A stretch of 62,000 bases of DNA from Phoronis australis. Taxonomy: Eukaryota > Phoronida > Phoronidae. Below, piece after piece: positions 24,045-36,274 of the stretch. The stretch's first letter is position 1; each line of letters opens with the position of its first letter. The notes beneath the pieces are model-generated. The model saw only the letters and a program-made list of their open reading frames with translations, ran no database searches and had not been told where the DNA came from. The position numbers and the translations under genes are program-made. The DNA is taken from positions 1 to 62,000 of the forward strand of contig NMRA01000186.1 of NCBI GenBank assembly GCA_002633005.1. The letters are read 5' to 3'.

Positions 24045-27000
24045 GCATATCAGAATTGTGTTTCAGTAATAGTCGTATCCAACTAAATCGAGGATTTAAT
24101 TCGAGTTTGATGAAATCCGACTTTTCTGAAGTGGAGTACATGTACCAGAACAGTGGCAGTCCTAGCTAGGCATATTTCACTAAAACGTAAGTTACATTAT
24201 ATTAACTTCGTCATTTGATTTTTATAGGTAAAACTCGTGAAACTTGTCTGTGGGCAAATTTCAACATAATCTATACTTTCAACAAGTTGTTATCTTGGTT
24301 AAACTTTAGTTAATTTCAGATTATTCATAAGTTTCTCAAAATATTTTCAGTAATGAAAACCAAATATATGATTTCGACTTCTGAGTGCCACTGTTGATTA
24401 ACTCCTTTAAATCTCTTAAAAATTGGCCACATTCTAGGGTTCGTTGATTTACTTGTCGTGAGTATATTATTTCCGCACAATCAATTTCCGGATTTTGAAA
24501 TGTGCTGCGAGAATTATTCACTCAAAAGACTTGCACCGTCACCAATTTCACCGTTCTTGCGCCCGAAAAAAATGTAACTTCCATTCCTCAAAAATCGTTA
24601 AAACGGAATTTGGAATCGGAATTTCTGAACTTTATAAAGGCAGCTGAAAAATCTCGAACTGAATTCGGCAAATCGTCCACCACAATAGCACAGTCACGCC
24701 ATTTCTAATTGTTCACTCTGTCGCTTACATTGCTCCCCTCCGCTAGTAAAACATTAACACTTTTCGCTAGAGATTGGTCATAAGTTGTCTAAGATTCTTG
24801 TATAGTAAAACAACATGTCACAACAACTATTTTAATTAGGCTTTTTTATCAAAATGTGAAATTGATACATGTACATGTCGTATGAACACAAAGCACTTAA
24901 ACGTACTTGGGTACTATTTTATTGAGATAAACAATGTTTGACAGAAAGTTCAGGAGTGATGTTTCTGTCACCGGGCCGGGATTTGTGTTTTTTGGCCTGG
25001 TTAGTTCTTTTGAAAGTGCAGGAATCTGTTTTCAAATCAGGGACTTCTGTTCTACATCGGAGATCCATTTTCGATGGAACACCTTGATATCGCGATCGTG
25101 ATTCTTTGTACCTTATCCAAAAATGAGGAATGTGGGGTTCGTCAGATTTGACGGCAGTTCTGTGTACTAAATTGTAAGTGATTTCCTCCAATGGTATTCG
25201 GTAGTTCCGCCACTTTTCAAAGCACATCCTTGTTCAGTGTTGAATTCTTAATATGGCGCGAATCCAGGTTTCATTTAGGCAAGTGAAAAATGTCAAAAAT
25301 GTAGTTGGTAATGACATATCTTAGCCTACATTTCTGGAAAGAGCATTGGCATTCTGGACTCTTCTTTTGCATCCGGGCAGTTGTGAAGTTGGAATGTTAG
25401 ATGCAAAAAGGCCAAGGTCGCAGTATCAATTTTTGATCATTTTTTTCATCTCAAGTTTTATTCGTGGACCGTGGCAAGGTAAAAGACATGTTTTAATTAA
25501 TGTCATCATTTTTGAGAAACCCTATCTAGTATACTACCTGTCAGTTATGCCTTTTTTCAGCTATGCAAACAAGGTCTTTCAATGAGCCAGGCCAGCGATA
25601 AGGTCAATATCAGCCTCTTTGGTTTTTCAGTGTAAGTGACGACGCCTCATCACTCCCTTGCATTGAACTTTTTCGACCTCTTACAAACGAGATTTTGTCA
25701 AAATATTTGATCAGTGTTTAATTGAATATTAACGCTTTCAGTTTTCAATTCTTTGTATGTATGCTTGAATACGCCCGAAGATGTAATTCAATGCGCTCCG
25801 GACAGACAACAGGAGTTGTTTGTCCCCATGCTACATAGGAAAACATTTTGCAATTAGGCTTTGAAAAGCTGTGTTATCCACGCTGGCCGATCACATTTTC
25901 TAAAGAATTCGAAACCAGTCAGACTCTATAAGTCGGATTTTATTTTATTTGGTCCTGGAAATTAAACAAACTCGAGATTAAAGCACAATGGCATGAGATT
26001 CTTATTTCATGTTGTGAGAAAAAACGCGAGTCAGCATTTCTTTGTACATAGGTCATGGGTGTCTTCAGTGGCAAGGCTCTGAGCCAAGTTGCATTATAAA
26101 CAGGGTCAAGGCTTGATAAGAATCATGGCTTTGGACCCCGTTTTCTGCAACCTAGGCCCAATGTTTGTCGTTTTTTCGAAGCAAAAAACCTATTTTACTA
26201 ATTAATACATGAAAACAAAAGTACTTGAATGATTTAAAAACACGAATTCGTGTTTTATGCAACTGGCTCTAGGCCCGAAAATGTCTTTCTGCATACATTC
26301 ATGTTACAATGATAAACAAATTTTAATGTTACAACATTTAATGGCCTAAAATGCCTTAATCTGTTTAACCTCCAGCCGTTGTGTAGAAAGCGTCGAGTAT
26401 ATACAGTATGTACTTAAACGCGTGCCTCAGGCGAAATTGAAGAATATGGAAGTCGTGAAGATACTAAACCATCTCAAATCTCATTTATTCCTTCGGTGGG
26501 CAACGGAAAGCTTTCGAAAAAAGAACATTGAAATCCGGCAACGAAACATGCTTGCACACACGCACGTACCCACACACGCACATGCGCGCACGTACGGACA
26601 CACAAATAAACAAACATAAAAACATGAACTCCTGCCCTTGGAGTCCCAGAGGTAACAAGTATGTACATTGTATTAGGAATGACAAGATAATTTAATATCG
26701 AGAGCAGTTCAACAATTATATTTAAAGTATTTTTCATTGTCACAAGCAATCGAATCAAACAACATGTAATCTGACAATACTTCAGGCAGTGCGTTACTGT
26801 GTAAGTTTTTATGCTATATTTTCGCATCGCAATAAGAATGTCACCCAAAATCCTTCGTATTTGTACTTTCTGAGCTTTAAATCATTTTCTTTGCTACTTT
26901 GCATATTTCTCATATTGCGCTTGCTCCCAGACAATCCCTCTATGCGAGTTAATTAAAAAATGTCACATCAAAGAATGCACGCATTTTGACATAAGATCTA

Positions 27001-27274
27001 GCATTAGCATGAATACTAGAAAAACTAAAAAGATAGATTTGGGCATTTCCATCTGGAATTGATGCTATTTATTGCAGCGCATAATCCTCGACCGCAGTAA
27101 TGTTGTTCACAGGTGTCGCGCAGAATGCTCATAGGACAATTGCGCCAGCTACAGGAAATGTTCTGGCGCATAATATATGCTTCATACCCTCTGACACAGC
27201 GCCACCTATACTGATAAGTGGCTGCAGTGTGAAAGAGTGTATGCTTCATACATATAGCTCATTCTACATGACCT
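22901..27274. other. non-coding; TA-repeat and CA-rich patch
   Basis: A (TA)n run lies at 23994-24039 and a CA-rich simple tract at 26550-26610. Frames at 24502-24708, 24919-25227 and 26474-26848 were read and have no recognisable domains. The last lies over the CA tract. Confidence 0.5.
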
Positions 27275-27560
27275 ACGTTGCGCCTCCTATTTGTCTTTCT
27301 GTGTTTTTTATCATTTGACGTCTGCCTCCCTATCCTCCAAATGGCAATAGGGGTCCCGGAATTCGGTTTTCTGCCCTCTGCTAAATGGAGACAACGGGTT
27401 CTAAAATGACCATCATCCTTCAAGCTTCTTGAAGAATCATGATAAAAGTTGGATGGTGTGCTTCTATTGAGTAGAACTCTTTTGACTTGCGTTGTACCCC
27501 CTAAATTCTATTAGGTCTTATCATAGATTCGCAACTACTACATTTTCTTATGTAATATCC
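27275..27560 (+). repeat. degenerate module repeat, third locus
   Basis: TGCGCCTCCTATTTG (27280), CTGCCTCCCTATCCTCCAAATGGCA (27323) and GAATCATGATAAAAGTTGGATGG (27433) fit the same pair of motifs as 12283-12960, more diverged. Confidence 0.4.
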
Positions 27561-27642
27561 TAGAGGAGGTGTCACTCTCCTAAATTATCTGTCCCTGTTT
27601 CCGGTTAGTGTATTGTGACGACACAACAGCCGACCTGCCTTC

Positions 27643-27795
27643 CGTTCAGTAACACTAGGACCTCGCTAAAAAGCAAGACTTCGTGAGATTACGTGAGATA
27701 TTGCCGTGTATTTTAAATGAGAACACTTGACTTTGACTAGATTTTAGATAGGTCCTAGGGTATATCCTAGCGTAGGTCCTAGCGTCTACTGAACG
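27643..27795 (+). mobile_element. MITE with CGTTCAGTA ends, copy 2
   Basis: 153 bp with inverted ends CGTTCAGTAACACTAGGACC and the reverse complement of CGTTCAGTAGACGCTAGGACC. It is closely related to 8077-8214. It abuts another repeat at its right edge. Confidence 0.75.
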
Positions 27796-27796
27796 C

Positions 27797-27957
27797 ACGC
27801 CATGATTAGCAGACGACGTTGGCCTACTTGCCGGAAATAACACCAGATAATTTGGCCAGGTGCCGCTAGTGAATATGTCATTGCTTCTGTAAGAGCACAG
27901 ATTTCGTCCATTGAAAGTATACGGAGTTGGCGGTCCATGTACTATAGTCTATGGTCT
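27797..27957 (-). repeat. ACTATAGTCTATGG repeat family, copy 1
   Basis: An approximately 160-bp segment whose reverse complement matches 33046-33215 along most of its length (GGACCGCCAACTC, ACTTTCAATGGACGA, CACCTGGCCAAATTATCTGG, TCTGCTAATCAT). A more diverged third copy is at 55288-55500. Non-coding. Confidence 0.7.
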
Positions 27958-27965
27958 TATTGAAA

Positions 27966-28117
27966 TCATTGGCGGATTTAGAGGGGGGGCCAAGCCCCCC
28001 CTAATATTCCCCCAGATTCCATTTGGTAGTTCGGGGGTGAGAATGACTGAAGGGCAAAATCCTGGCTAATACTCTGCCCTGGCCTCCCTAACATAAAATC
28101 ATGGATCCGCCCCTGAA
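27966..28117 (+). mobile_element. CAGTGGCGGAT-type MITE, second full copy
   Basis: Starts ATTGGCGGATTTAGAGGG and ends GGATCCGCCCCTG. The interior matches 21285-21422 (AGATTCCATTTGGTAGTTCG). GAAAT occurs on both sides, a candidate 5-bp duplication. Confidence 0.65.
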
Positions 28118-28136
28118 ATTTAGTAGCATTGTGCCG

Positions 28137-28460
28137 TTAAGTGGGAGACTTGTTTAAAATAACGATCACATCTTGTATCTGCCCTGTATTCGATGCATAG
28201 AGTGGGCGCATGTCAACGCTTAGTGTTGCTTTTGTTACTAAAGGTAATATCAAAAACCTCTGAAAGTTCGGAAGCGCGTGTATTGGTGTTGGTAAGCTGT
28301 TCCATTGCCACTGCACATTTCTACCCGCGCTCAGGTAACTACATGTACATGTTTCACTGTTAGCTACCAATTGTCTGGTGTTGGGAATTTGAGAATACAC
28401 GAGTCTAAGTCGGGTATCGGCAAGCAGACGTTTCATTAAGTCACATGTGTTGTAACCCAC
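28137..28460 (-). pseudogene. probable LINE C-terminal fragment
   Basis: A 107-codon frame with NTRQL and WQWNSLPTPIHALPNFQRF matches the usual tail of LINE reverse transcriptases (NTR..., then WNSLP..I...PS...FK). There is nothing of the RT core upstream. The identification rests on a short motif only. Confidence 0.4.
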
Positions 28461-29054
28461 ATGCGTTCACACATTTGGTTGTTAGCTTAATTCGCACAAT
28501 GTATTTGTAATCACATAAGATACTTGTAAAGAAATGTTATGAAGCTGAAGTTATTTTGCCATAGGCTCAGCTGTTTTTCGGCATATATTCCCGGGCGTAT
28601 ACTCAGCTTATCTTGAGGTCTACCACATGGTTTTATGTCGATCTCGCAACCTCTTTTGCTCGTTCGTTATCCATATATCGTTGATCTGCCTTGCAAGTTC
28701 TGTAAGCATATCGTGAACATTTTACGCTACCAAAGTTTGTGAGACAAAAATGACATCTTTTTTGTTTACATGTTCGCGAGCCCTGATCAGCTGGGTTTAT
28801 GAGCCTGGTTGAAGTGTCAGAACTATACATTGTGCAAGTTACATGCGCGTGTATGTGCGTTCAACTGAGTCCAACTCAGTGTATTTATTAGTTGCCAGTA
28901 CCATCGTGTATTCTGTATATTCTCTGTACGTACTCTGTGGTATATTCAGCAAAAAATAGACAAGTGAACGGCCACTGATTCGCAAAACACAAAAACTGTA
29001 TTTTGCTGTAAGAGTGTTTGTGTCTAAATGTCTATTCTTCTCACAGTGCAAAGA

Positions 29055-29128
29055 AATGGCGGAGCGTAACGAGTGCCCGAACGTTGAAGAGTGCGGTCCC
29101 GCTGAGTCATCGTTTGAAAGTCAGACAG
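29055..29128 (+). CDS. speculative first coding exon
   Basis: An ATG in AGAAATGG context opens a 24-codon segment (MAERNECP..., ending ESQTG) that stops at an exon-like donor (CAG|GTATAT). SLC23 proteins often start with a short hydrophilic exon, and this lies upstream of that gene on the same strand. The link is inference from position only, and the intron would exceed 10 kb. Confidence 0.2.
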
Positions 29129-29254
29129 GTATATATGGCGCCAGTTGACATACTATTGTCAGTCTCAATGCTTATCGTTTTCTTCCAGTGTTGGTTCGCT
29201 GTTTTGATTTGGCTAAAAACGAAGTTCACGAAACTGCTCTAATAAGAAAGTTAA

Positions 29255-29425
29255 AGAGGCGTGGAACGCGAAAGGTCGTCAAAAATATCTTTTAAGCCAT
29301 TTCTGACGTAATTACCATCTGGCAACGGCTAGTACAATACCTGGTGATCATATTGAATTCTGTTTCAGTGGCAGAGAACCACTTTTAATGTTGAATTTAT
29401 TCTGGCCATCGCGTTCCAGGCCTCT
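29255..29425 (+). mobile_element. TTAA-flanked MITE
   Basis: 171 bp with inverted ends AGAGGCGTGGAACGCGA and AGAGGCCTGGAACGCGA (one mismatch in 17), flanked by TTAA at 29251-29254 and 29426-29429. TTAA duplications point to a piggyBac or Kolobok-type transposase acting in trans. No coding capacity. Confidence 0.8.
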
Positions 29426-30344
29426 TTAAGAAGTGATGAAGGGGAAGTCAACTGTCAATATTACACTGAGTGAGTGAATGTAGAATGAAGGTGTGGTCGT
29501 TTTGCTGAACCGTTCACGTCATGTGCTGTTCTATGGATAAGAAATGTTCACCGAGGCAATTAACTAGGAAAACGAGATCTCCAAGATAATCAGGGATCTG
29601 CATTTTTACAAACATAACTTGAAACACGTTTGCGTTCCCCTTTAAAGCTGCCATTAACCTTTGCCAAAAATAATTTTTAATGGATTTAGACCGTGTAAGG
29701 TTATAGCATTGGTCCAAAATTGTTACTGAAATCAGAAGTGATGGTTTGTGTTGGTAAGATGTGGTAGATCTTGATTGCTCAAAACCACTGTTTATCTTGT
29801 TTTGACAAGTGAATACATTGTCAACATCATTAAACCTTCTCTTATATCACTTCATATCACAATCGGCTTTGTAACTACTTTCTATGTCAGAGGCCCGGGG
29901 TCGGAGGTCGTGACCTTTTAAGAAAAGCCGAGCTATTTTTGTCAAATAACGCTTATACTCAAAACCAATTGGAAATTTAAACAAAATAGAAATGAAGTGA
30001 ATCTCTAAATTAAGGTTAAGCAACTATTATAGCTTAAAACACGTTTTTTACACGCTAAGCTTCTACCGGGAAATTATCGTCTGCTAAAGTAGGTTACCAC
30101 TGGTAACTGAATATAATTCTCAAGTCAAAGATACTGACGACACGATACCCGCATTCAAACTGGAGATCGGTGATTTACAAGTAAGAGGACTTGAGAGAAA
30201 AATTTCACTGAATTAAGATATCAGTATGGAAATTATGTGTCTTATTTTTGGTAGCGTATAAGTACAGTACAATGCGGTTTGTTGAACATGCGATTATTGC
30301 ACGTGCTCATTTAAGTATTCTATTTTCACGCTTGACGAGGTCAG

Positions 30345-30416
30345 TCGCGGCGTGGTGTAGTGGTTAAGTCGGCGACCTCCAAATTCCAGGGTCCCGGGTT
30401 CGACTCCGTCCTCGGT
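30345..30416 (+). repeat. tRNA-derived SINE head or tRNA pseudogene
   Basis: An A box TGGTGTAGTGG (30353-30363) and a B box GGTTCGACTCC (30397-30407) have tRNA spacing, giving a pol III promoter. The acceptor stem does not pair and the T-arm stem is imperfect, so a functional tRNA is unlikely. Confidence 0.65.
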
Positions 30417-30439
30417 TTACACGGTTGTATCTGCCATTT

Positions 30440-31020
30440 GACGCTAATATTGTGGTATAATTTACGTTATCAATTGTGATATACGGGAATGTAGAGCCAA
30501 ACCGCATACCACAGTACAGGTCGTATTCAATGGTAGAATTCGTACGTATGGTCTGCAGTCTGCTGGTGGAGTAAATTCGCGTGTGCAACGTCAAATTTGA
30601 TTTGGCTTAATCACTTGGGTTACCTAAAACATTGATGCACGGCGTCGTCACTGAAAAGGCAGTTTAACTGCTCTAAAAACATAAACGATTTATCGATGAA
30701 AATTCCGACGCACGGTGATCAGGCGGCTATATTTGGCCCTCGCTGAAGTTTCAGTCTGGGTCATCATAAATAGGTCAAGCCAAATAGCGTCTCCGGCCAA
30801 CAAAATCACTCGTTGGGACATTCCCAGATGAATTGAATTGTCGATAGGATACGTAGTATTCCTACTACAGATATCGATAAATACAAAAGTTTTGTAATAT
30901 GTTGAGCTGTAAAGGTGGATGACAACCTGCCAGACAATCGGTCTACTGCAGGTATAACGAAGGTATATATAAATGTTGAGCTGTAAAGATAGGTAACAAT
31001 ATGCCAAAGCAACGCCAGGA
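30440..31020 (+). repeat. about 1-kb repeat family, copy A (shortened)
   Basis: Shares with copies B and C: TACGGGAATGTAGAG, GGAGTAAATTCGCGTG, AAAATTCCGACGCACG, GATCAGGCGGCTAT and CATTCCCAGATGAATTGAATT. The middle segment present in B and C is missing. A 74-bp-offset direct repeat (TGTTGAGCTGTAAAG at 30899 and 30973) lies near its right end. Confidence 0.65.
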
Positions 31021-31814
31021 CATCGACATGGGAAAATTGAGAGTGTATAGAAAAGGGAAAAAGAAAAAATGAGTGAGGGAGGGATATAGAAATTTTCTGA
31101 ATTACACAAAATTAAAGAGAGTTAATGATGGCAGGCTGTTGCGACGAGACAAGAAATCAGGTGGTACAATTAAATCAATGGTGGAAGAACAAAGAGGGTC
31201 ACTGACTCAATAATCAAAACAATATGATAATGAAGACGAAATAGTGTAGCTTACATAAAATAATTTAATACTTACATAACTTATCATCAAATATTGCTCG
31301 CGGGTGTTCTAATTTGACAGCTGGTCGACTGTTTTTTTTTTCTTTTGGTGCTTTTGATAAGAAATTGGAAGTTTTCAGCACTTTAAAGCCATGCTCGGCG
31401 TATACAGGGTGACCCTAAAAAGACAAAGGTACCATAATGCCGCCGTAGGTTGTAGCAAAATCTTTTTCTTGGGAAACTGTGGTTGCCCCACCCCTCTGCA
31501 ACATCCTAGTGTCTAGCTTTGTTCCCTCTTCGGCCGCCGCCACGATTAGGTTGGACAGCCAGGTTAGGGGAAAGTTTGGCAACCCCGTCTCTCAGCTATG
31601 ATTCATGGCGTGATTTGTTCTATACATTAAGACTTGGCTGAACACTTTTTCAGAGCGAGAAGTCGCCCCTGAGGCGGCGGAAGTAAGCCATCATAATGTG
31701 CAAGTGGAAGATATTCCCAATGTTGGTGTGATGCGCGGTGTGGAGACTGTCCCGCCGTGGTATGTCTGTCTGTCAGTTGGTCTGCAGGTTGGTACATATA
31801 ACTTACAAATCAAT

Positions 31815-33040
31815 GGCCCATTATACAGTTTCACGGTGTGTCTACTTGCACATCTGTGATTCGTTACATGTAAATCTAGTGTATGTTCGGTAAGCGGCCG
31901 TATTTCGTGGTTGGTGTACAGCCTCCTGGTGGAGAAAATTCGTGTGTACGTCTGCAAATTTGATTGGGTCAGTCATTTGGGCTACTTAAAACACTGATCC
32001 AAGTCGTTTTTTCGGAAAAGGCAGTTTTACTGTTCTAAAAAGTGTAAACGTTCAGCGAAGATTTACTGATGAAAATTCCGACCCACGTTGATCAAGCGGC
32101 TATTTTAGGCTTCGCTAGTTTCAATCTGTTCATCATAAATAGGCCAATTGTCAAATTAATGTTCTCAGCAAGGTCAGGCAAAAATCTAATTCAAATCAAA
32201 CAAAAACGTTTTGTATATCTACACTGAGATTTACGATATTTGCTGGAAATTGTGACCTTATATCGAGTAAGTGTTTTTGCTGACACAATAGTCTGCTCGC
32301 AGCGTTCACTGACGCTCCTTCGCTTTGTGTCGCTGTTAGCGTAAAATCTAGTTTTTGCGATACAGTACTTCCCTCAAGTTCTACGAATCAGCACAGTTTC
32401 CGCCGCTGTTTTCCGGTACTACGATCAACACAGTGGAAATATTTCTATTACTTTTTCCATTTCAGAAGCAAAGAAACGAAAATATGCCTAAGAAACCAAG
32501 AAATTCTGGAATAATTTTTTACTAGTTATTCAACATCAACACAAAATCTTGTTGGTTAACCGGTGCCGGTACGCTTAGCATATAATGACGTCACATCTTC
32601 TAATAACTGGAGATTTGTCAATGAACGAAAAAGTTAAAGCACATGGCAACAAGATATCGCCCCTATGGGAATAAGTCTGGGATAAATAGTTTAGTCTCGT
32701 TATGATCTTCCCAGATAAAATGAATTCTCAATAGAATGTAGCAGTAGAATCCCTATGCATGTGGGATAACATTTATGTGTACAATATTTACGGTAATATT
32801 GAAGATTTTGCTGTCTTGCCGTTTGACGTACTGGCGTCAGTACGCTAAACATACACATGGCGTCACAAAACAACAAACCAAAGCACATGACTACTACAGG
32901 ACATATCCGTGATACAAAAGAGACAGTTTATATGGGATAAATCTTGGTTCGGTTGCGTTGGAACATTCCCAGACGAAGTTATTTCTTGATAAAACATATT
33001 AGTACGTAATAGTATTCGTATGCATGTGTGATAACCTACA
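31815..33040 (+). repeat. about 1-kb repeat family, copy B
   Basis: Shares GTATTTC.CGGTTGGTG, AAAATTCCGAC, GTCTGCTCGCA.CGTTCA, GCGTAAAATCT and the terminal CATTCCCAGA..GAAGTTATT and GATAACCTA words with copy C. No coding frame is conserved. Confidence 0.65.
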
Positions 33041-33045
33041 TGCGT

Positions 33046-33215
33046 TCATAGGCTATAGTAATGGACCGCCAACTCAGTATACTTTCAATGGACGATATCT
33101 GTGCTGTTTTGCACAAGCCGTTACGTCATTATTCACTAGCGTCACCTGGCCAAATTATCTGGTGTTATTTCCGCGGCAAGTACATGTACGCCGTCTGCTA
33201 ATCATCGCTAATCAT
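33046..33215 (+). repeat. ACTATAGTCTATGG repeat family, copy 2
   Basis: Reverse-complement counterpart of 27797-27957. Immediately downstream a 28-bp segment (CGCTAATCATTATACTTT) is directly repeated at 33205-33255. Confidence 0.7.
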
Positions 33216-33898
33216 TATACTTTTTATTATCGTCGCTAATCATTATACTTTATGCGCTATGAAAAATAAGACGCATAATTTCCGTAAAAACGATATTTTA
33301 ATTCAGTTAAATTTTTCTCTCATGTTCCCTCACTTGTAAATCACTGATCTCCAATTTGAATGCGGGTATCGTGTCGTTGAGATCCTTTGACTTGAGCATT
33401 ATACTCAGTTACCAGTGGTAACCTACTTTAGCAGACGATATTTTCCCGGTCGAAGCTTTAGCCTTAGCGTGATAAAATGTGTAGTAAGCTATAATAGTTG
33501 CTAAGCCTTAATTTACAGTTTCACTTTATTTCTATTTTGTTTAATTTTTCAATTGGTTTTGAGTGAAAGCATTATTTGACAAAAATAGCTCGGCTTTTCT
33601 TAAAAGGTCACGACCTCCGACCCCGGTCTCTGGAATACGAGGGATAACGACTTCGCCATGTAATAATCTATATTTAGCAGACGGTATTTTCTCGGTCGAA
33701 TCTTAGCGTGATAAAATGTGTAGTAACCTATAATAGTTGCTAAACCTTAATTTATGTATTCACTTTCTTTCCATTTTGTTTAAATTTTCAATTGGTTTTG
33801 AGTAAAAGCATTATTTGACAAAAATAGCTCGGCTTTCCTAAAAGGTCACGACCTCCGACCCGGGGCCTCTGACATAGAAAGTAGTTACAAAGCCGAGG

Positions 33899-35054
33899 CG
33901 AGTCGAGAAAGGTAGATTCATGCAATGTTTCTCGTTCAGTATGTGGTGACGCCCCTCGGGCGATGATTCTCCAAAATCCACGAGGGCTCTAGATAGGGGA
34001 GATAACGACTGAGAACATGAAATAATCTATACATATATGTTCAAGACATTTTGATGATGGATGTTTTTTAGAACTTCTGGTAGGCCTACTACTTAATTCT
34101 ATTCTTCACGTATCCATTGTTCGGCACTCTTTTTGATGAACATTACCTGGAAAATTTTTTGATTAAAATTGTACTCTAATTTCTTTCAAAAGATAGTGAT
34201 TCACGAACTCCTGTCCTTACGAGCACCTTCAGCCATAGTCTAGTGTGCGAATTAACCAAATTAGTCATCTTCCCTGGCCCTAATCAGGCGGTTACTATCT
34301 CAGCAAAATGCGCACATTTCGTTGGGATTTGGATCACCTATTTCCCTGATTTATAAATCCGTGTACATATAAGTTGAATGCTGGTAAAACCTTTAGCATC
34401 AATAAAGATCACATTAATACTGCAGAAATAACCAACTGGCCTACTCAAAATCTATCTCGCAATTCAACAGCAGGTTACACAATCATTTCATGCCGAATGT
34501 ATGCCACACAAAATCTCTAGACCATCTTAGCTAAGTACAATACATTGCAGTCTATGAAAATACAACCAACTAACCCGAGTTTCAACCTCTTTGAAAACAT
34601 GGAACACCAGAGGGGTGTGAAGGTTGTTTTTATTCTTCAATGTTAAAATTTTTAACTGGACTAATGATTTTTAAATTTCTGCCTTAAGTCCTACTATTTC
34701 CAAACTTAAACCTTTCAAACGAACGTTTATGACAAAAACAAGATTCTTTAACCGGTTTTGTAAAGTCCTATACCACCTCTAGGCTACAACATGAACCAAT
34801 GCTACTCCTAATGTAACAAAAGGGTCCCTGTGCATAAAGGATACTTAGTATTGTCCTGCTGAAATATTATGTGAAATGTCAAATCAGATCAAGCGGTTTG
34901 GAAGTCCAGTTTTACTTTTTATGAACTTCAGTTGCTCTGCACGCAATCTTTTATGAATTTACCGTAGTTGGCTACAGACTGGCCCATTTTTATAAAAACT
35001 CGCAACTCAGAGAAACGTCTACACAAATTACACCCTAGAGCCTATGCAGCTCCA
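33899..35054. other. non-coding
   Basis: 33990-34040 (GGGGAGATAACGACTGAGAACATGAAATAATCTATA) repeats in diverged form 33645-33672, part of the duplicated right end of the 29863-33898 structure. Otherwise nothing is recognised. Confidence 0.4.
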
Positions 35055-35300
35055 GGAGGAGGCGGTGTGGCCTAGTGTGATAGGTACCTGCTTTCTTTAA
35101 TCGAGGTTGTGGGTTCAAATCACACTGGGTCACACTGCTAAACCCATGGGTCAGGTTTCAAGCTCCTCAGCTCGGTTTTAATTATATATTAATAAAGCAT
35201 AAAAATGGTTCCAGGTGATCAGTGCAATGGGCCCACGTGCGCTGCCTGCGTACGTTTGGTGCAACGTGTATCAGACCGCCTGCAATTATTTTTATGCAGC
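35055..35300 (+). repeat. tRNA-derived SINE
   Basis: An A box TGGCCTAGTGTG (35068-35079) and a B box GGTTCAAATC (35112-35121) form a tRNA-like head. A body follows containing GGTTCCAGGTGATCAGTGCAATGG (35207-35230), nearly identical to 53508-53531. This head-plus-shared-domain structure is that of a SINE. The family is not identified. Confidence 0.7.
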
Positions 35301-36076
<776 letters not shown>

Positions 36077-36274
36077 ATACATGTAAGTACACAATGTGTA
36101 GGTAGGCCTGTGTATGCTGGTACGTAAATTTTCCACGCATGTATGTGTGAACGTACATACGTGTATGTGTGTATGTATTTATGAGTTTATACGTACAGTG
36201 TGTATGTACTCAGTATATTTGTTGATGTATTTATGCTGATCCCATATATGTGAAAATACGGATGCTGTATACCT

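Larger units (their letters stand above)
29863..33898. mobile_element. about 4-kb structure bounded by long inverted repeats
   Basis: The left arm 29863-30225 matches in reverse complement 33285-33632 and, in part, 33671-33898. Shared blocks include GGTCGGAGGTCGTGACC, AAGCCGAGCTATTTTTGTCAAATAA, GGTTACCACTGGTAAC and GATACCCGCATTCAAA. The outermost motif CGGCTTTGTAACTACTTTC is mirrored only by the second right copy. This suggests a large TIR or foldback element with a tandemly duplicated right end, later filled by other repeats. No transposase is visible. Confidence 0.6.

Noticed and set aside
24919-25227. 102-codon minus-strand frame
   Set aside because: Polar composition but no family recognised and no supporting exon structure.
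30345-30416. Functional tRNA gene
   Set aside because: A and B boxes are present but the acceptor and T stems do not pair properly, which fits a SINE head or pseudogene.
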